A stretch of DNA of 8,453 bases from DATNNN01 sp035601815 (GTDB taxonomy: Bacteria > Pseudomonadota > Alphaproteobacteria > Rhizobiales > Xanthobacteraceae): assembly GCA_035601815.1 (NCBI GenBank), contig DATNNN010000028.1, positions 1 to 8,453 on the forward strand, in the 5' to 3' direction. Each line of letters opens with the position of its first letter. Position 1 is the first letter of the stretch. The position numbers were made by a program, and so were the translations under genes. The notes below the pieces were generated by a model. That model did not search any database and was not told where the DNA came from. It worked only from the letters and a program-made list of their open reading frames with translations. Positions 6,371 through 8,453 of this stretch are shown here, piece by piece.

Positions 6371-6451
6371 GACGGAGCGCCGTGAGGCGCGGCGTCTCCC
6401 GGAATCGGAGACGCCAAACATAAGGAATGGTGCGCCGAGCGGCGCTCCGTC
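6371..6451. repeat. Compound intergenic inverted repeat (REP/cruciform-like element)
   Basis: Three nested stems are visible. An outer perfect 12-bp stem pairs GACGGAGCGCCG (6371-6382) with CGGCGCTCCGTC (6440-6451). A middle stem pairs GGCGC (6386-6390) with GCGCC (6432-6436). Inside these sits a perfect 9-bp hairpin, GGCGTCTCC (6391-6399) with GGAGACGCC (6407-6415) around a seven-base loop CGGAATC. A 16-base unpaired segment (6416-6431) separates the apical hairpin from the right arm. From memory, segments such as these occur repeatedly between genes in Bradyrhizobium-type genomes, sometimes misannotated as short proteins; copy number cannot be checked here. No transposase is present, so if mobile it would depend on an enzyme elsewhere. 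Confidence 0.75.
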
Positions 6452-6603
6452 CCCCTGCGTTCGCGGAGGGGCCGATCTGAACATAGCTCGGGGCGAAATG
6501 CCGCTCGCGAGAACAAATAAACACGTCATCCCGGCCAAGCGAGCGGGCGACAGCGCGCGAGCGCGAGTCCGGATCGCAGGAGGCAGGAGCGATGGCCGAC
6601 ACG

Positions 6604-7791
6604 TCACTTCCCCCCGGCCCGATTCCATCCCCGGCCGACGTCGCCGAACGGTTCATAGCCGGCGTCGGTCACCGCCACCGTGTCCTCGAGCTTGATGAAC
6701 CCCCGCCGCGGGTGAAGCATGGTCGTCTCGATCGAGACCACCATGCCGCTTTCGAGCGCGCGGTCCGCGTCGTAGGCGGCATAGGGCACCGGCCCGATGC
6801 TGGTGAGCCGCGGCGCCTCGTGGCTGATCAATCCCATGCCGTGGGCGAGGAACTCCATGTAGGGGCGATGCGGCGACGCGTTGATCAGCGCCTCCGCCGC
6901 CACGAATATCTCGCCGCCGCGCGCCCCACGCTTGATGGGCTTGCGCGCCGCCTGCTGAACTTCGTCGACGAAGCCGAGGAATTCCTGGAGTTCCGCATCC
7001 GGCTCGCCGAGGATCCCCATCCGGCAGAGGTCGCCGATATAGCCTTGATAATTCCCGCCGGAATCGAGCGAGAGAATATCGCCTTTCTGCAGACGCTGAT
7101 CGGAGGGGGCCCGGTTGAGGCTGGTGCCCGCCGTGATCAAGCAATATTCGAACGTCAGATCCCGGCCGACTTCCTCTCGCCGCAGCGAGCGCACGAGCTC
7201 GCGTTTGGTCATCTCCGGCGCGCAGCTCGCGAAGACCGCTAGCATCGCGCCGACCACGCGCTCGGAGGCCCCGCGCAAGGACGCGAGCTCCTCGGGCGTC
7301 TTTCGCGCGCGAAGCCGTTCCAGCGGGAACAGCGCGTCGACGATCTCGCAATCCCCCAGGCCGCGGCGAAGAACGGCTTCCGCATCTGCCGGCAAGAAGG
7401 AGGTCTCGACGCCGACCCTGCGGATTTTGCCGCCGAGCCGCTTGACGTGATCGACCGCGGCCTGCATCGCATCGGCGCTGGTGGCCGTCGACGTCTGCAC
7501 GACCGGCGGCCAAAACTTGTCGAGCTCCTTCTCGTGTTTCTCGAGCCGGTAGGCGATGTAGGCGGACTCCTCCGGCTTGCCTCGCCGATAAACCAGGACC
7601 GGCAGGTAACGGCTGACGCCAATCGCATCCATGTAGTCGAAGAAAAAGAACCGATAGCCGCCGAGCAGATATTGAACGTTGTGTTTCGACGTGACGATCA
7701 AGAGGTCGATTCCGGCGTCGTCGAGAAGACTGTCCAGCCGGGCGGCATCGAACGGCAGAGGCTTCCCAATTCCTGATTGCGCGATGTTCAT
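6604..7791 (-). CDS. M24 family metallopeptidase (Xaa-Pro dipeptidase/creatinase-like)
   Basis: A 395-residue protein with an N-terminal creatinase/prolidase domain (about residues 14-155) and a C-terminal pita-bread catalytic domain (about 165-390). All five dinuclear-metal ligands are visible: D243 and D254 in LDSGGNYQGYIGDLCR (the D-x10-D spacing), H317 in AHGMGLISHEAP, E355 in SIETTM and E369 in KLEDTV; H324 is the usual second active-site histidine. Members cleave Xaa-Pro peptides or small amidino compounds such as creatine or ectoine derivatives; the substrate cannot be chosen here. No signal peptide is present, so it is probably cytoplasmic. The ATG at 7791, preceded by an AAAGAGAT purine stretch, fits the family; a longer frame upstream runs antisense through the NmrA-like gene and is rejected. 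It is divergent from that gene, with 84 bases between starts. Confidence 0.92.
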   Translation of the reverse strand: MNIAQSGIGKPLPFDAARLDSLLDDAGIDLLIVTSKHNVQYLLGGYRFFFFDYMDAIGVSRYLPVLVYRRGKPEESAYIAYRLEKHEKELDKFWPPVVQTSTATSADAMQAAVDHVKRLGGKIRRVGVETSFLPADAEAVLRRGLGDCEIVDALFPLERLRARKTPEELASLRGASERVVGAMLAVFASCAPEMTKRELVRSLRREEVGRDLTFEYCLITAGTSLNRAPSDQRLQKGDILSLDSGGNYQGYIGDLCRMGILGEPDAELQEFLGFVDEVQQAARKPIKRGARGGEIFVAAEALINASPHRPYMEFLAHGMGLISHEAPRLTSIGPVPYAAYDADRALESGMVVSIETTMLHPRRGFIKLEDTVAVTDAGYEPFGDVGRGWNRAGGK

Positions 7792-7827
7792 GGCGATCTC
7801 TTTCGGGCGTTTCGGGCCCGCAGGTTG

Positions 7828-7836
7828 TGTGATACT
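7828..7836 (+). promoter_or_regulatory. Candidate extended -10 element for the NmrA-like gene
   Basis: TGT-GATACT fits an extended -10 box (TG-N-TANNNT-like, with GATACT close to TATAAT) about 40 bases before the ATG at 7876. No good -35 hexamer is found at 17 bases; a tandem TTTCGGGC (7801-7808 and 7810-7817) lies upstream and could instead be a regulator site shared with the divergent peptidase gene. Support is weak. Confidence 0.25.
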
Positions 7837-7875
7837 ACCCGAGCCAGGGGCTGCATTTCCGGGAGGAAGAATACG

Positions 7876-8453
7876 ATGATTGCCGTGATCGGCGCGACGG
7901 GCAACACCGGCCGCGCGGTGGTCAAGGAGCTGAAGGCGCTCGGCCAGAGCCCGTTGTGCATCATCCGCGACGCCGAAAAGGCCAAAACCGTTCTGGGCGC
8001 CGACGCGAAAACGGTGGTGGCGGAAGTGACCGACCGGGCGGCGCTGGAAAAGGCGCTGGCCGGCGTGAAAAGCGTGTTCGTTGTCACAGGCCACAACCCG
8101 CAGATGACCGAGCAACAGACCAATATCCTGGAAGCGGCCAAGAAATCCGGCGTCGAGTACATCGTGCGCGTGTCGGGAGGAAAGGCGGTGGTCGGCCCCG
8201 ACGTGGAATCCGTCGTCGGGCGGGGTCACCACGCGATCGAGCAGGCGATGGACAAAAGCGGCGTCAAATGGGTCAACCTGCGGCCCGGCCTCTTCATGCA
8301 GAACACGCTCGCGCAAGCGGCGCTCATCAAGAACGACAGCAAGATGGTGCTGCCGTATGCCAAGGACCTGCCCATCGCCTTCACCGACGTGCGCGACACC
8401 GGCGCGGTCGGCGCGCGCATTCTCATCGATCCGGCGCCGCACGCGGGCAAGAC
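7876..8453 (+). CDS. NmrA-like NAD(P)-binding protein, atypical SDR (3' end beyond window)
   Basis: 192 visible residues, open to the right edge. The N-terminal IGATGNTG carries the GxxGxxG dinucleotide-binding motif (G6, G9, G12) directly after a MIAV beta-strand, as in NmrA-like and QOR2-like atypical short-chain dehydrogenases. Further family features are TDRAALEKALAGVKSVFVVTG (residues about 52-72), TNILEAAKKSGVEYIVRVSG (83-102) and WVNLRPGLFMQNTL (about 133-146). These proteins are NAD(P)H quinone or azo reductases, or redox-sensing regulators without activity; the catalytic YxxxK pair of classical SDRs is not evident in its usual place. The ATG has an excellent ribosome site GGGAGGA (7861-7867). 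Families of this type are about 280-300 residues, so about a third is missing. Confidence 0.9.
   Translation, partial: MIAVIGATGNTGRAVVKELKALGQSPLCIIRDAEKAKTVLGADAKTVVAEVTDRAALEKALAGVKSVFVVTGHNPQMTEQQTNILEAAKKSGVEYIVRVSGGKAVVGPDVESVVGRGHHAIEQAMDKSGVKWVNLRPGLFMQNTLAQAALIKNDSKMVLPYAKDLPIAFTDVRDTGAVGARILIDPAPHAGK

Larger units (their letters stand above)
6262..6603. other. Gene-free region between NUDIX and M24 peptidase genes
   Basis: These 342 bases lie between two convergent genes and hold no credible coding sequence; open frames here on both strands lack family features and run into neighbouring genes antisense. From left to right the region holds a weak terminator-like hairpin (6280-6309), the compound inverted repeat (6371-6451), and a REP-like stretch (about 6524-6575) in which ATCCCGG (6528-6534) is nearly complementary to CCGGAT (6569-6574) around a GCGAGCG-rich centre. 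A strong-looking GGAGG (6579-6583) followed by GGAG (6586-6589) precedes an ATG at 6592, but that frame is antisense to the peptidase gene. Confidence 0.6.

Noticed and set aside
5737..6516. Upstream extension of the mbfA frame (577 residues in total)
   Set aside because: The extra 260 residues run antisense through the NUDIX gene, and the ferritin-like domain begins exactly at the ATG at 5736.
6592..7242. 216-residue plus-strand frame with a good GGAGG-type ribosome site before its ATG
   Set aside because: It lies antisense within the M24 peptidase gene, with low-complexity composition and no recognisable domain; the ribosome-site match is probably chance.
7792..8442. Upstream extension of the M24 peptidase frame (612 residues in total)
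   Set aside because: It is antisense to the NmrA-like gene, and the family start fits the ATG at 7791.

Overview
This is a high-GC alphaproteobacterial chromosomal window, most likely from the order Hyphomicrobiales (Rhizobiales) and probably near Bradyrhizobium, Rhodopseudomonas or Pseudolabrys. Four things support this: a SciP-type (DUF1153) cell-cycle regulator, found only in Alphaproteobacteria; a Rhodobacter/Bradyrhizobium-type PmtA; an MbfA-type ferritin/VIT1 iron exporter, characterised in Bradyrhizobium and Agrobacterium; and an intergenic inverted-repeat element that resembles, from memory, dispersed repeats of Bradyrhizobium-type genomes. Species cannot be fixed from the sequence.

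Layout from left to right. (1) Positions 1-1865, minus strand: mnmA (tRNA 2-thiouridylase) followed, one base after its stop, by a phosphatidylethanolamine N-methyltransferase gene that runs off the left edge. (2) 1866-2062: a divergent control region with a good sigma-70-like promoter for mnmA and a possible degenerate CtrA box in front of sciP. (3) 2063-2338, plus: sciP. (4) 2339-3181, minus: a DMT/EamA transporter that converges stop-to-stop with sciP. (5) 3377-3898, plus: a small unknown protein with a C-terminal membrane anchor. (6) 3900-5736, minus: mbfA followed 4 bases later by a calcineurin-like metallophosphoesterase, a probable two-gene operon. (7) 5818-6261, plus: a NUDIX hydrolase divergent from mbfA. 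(8) 6262-6603: 342 bases without a gene, carrying a compound inverted-repeat element and a weak terminator-like hairpin. (9) 6604-7791, minus: an M24 Xaa-Pro/creatinase-type metallopeptidase. (10) 7876 to the right edge, plus: an NmrA-like NAD(P)-binding protein, cut off by the window.

The content is mostly core or housekeeping: tRNA thiolation, phosphatidylcholine synthesis, cell-cycle control, iron homeostasis and general hydrolases. No phage, plasmid, transposase, CRISPR or defence gene is visible, and no tRNA or rRNA was recognised. I do not see a clearly new multi-gene system. The most useful leads are the mbfA-metallophosphoesterase pair, the conserved-looking tail-anchored unknown protein, the sciP/mnmA control region and the intergenic repeat. 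Both end genes (PmtA and NmrA-like) are truncated only by the window. Long open frames antisense to mnmA, the transporter, the phosphoesterase and the peptidase are high-GC shadows and are not annotated.
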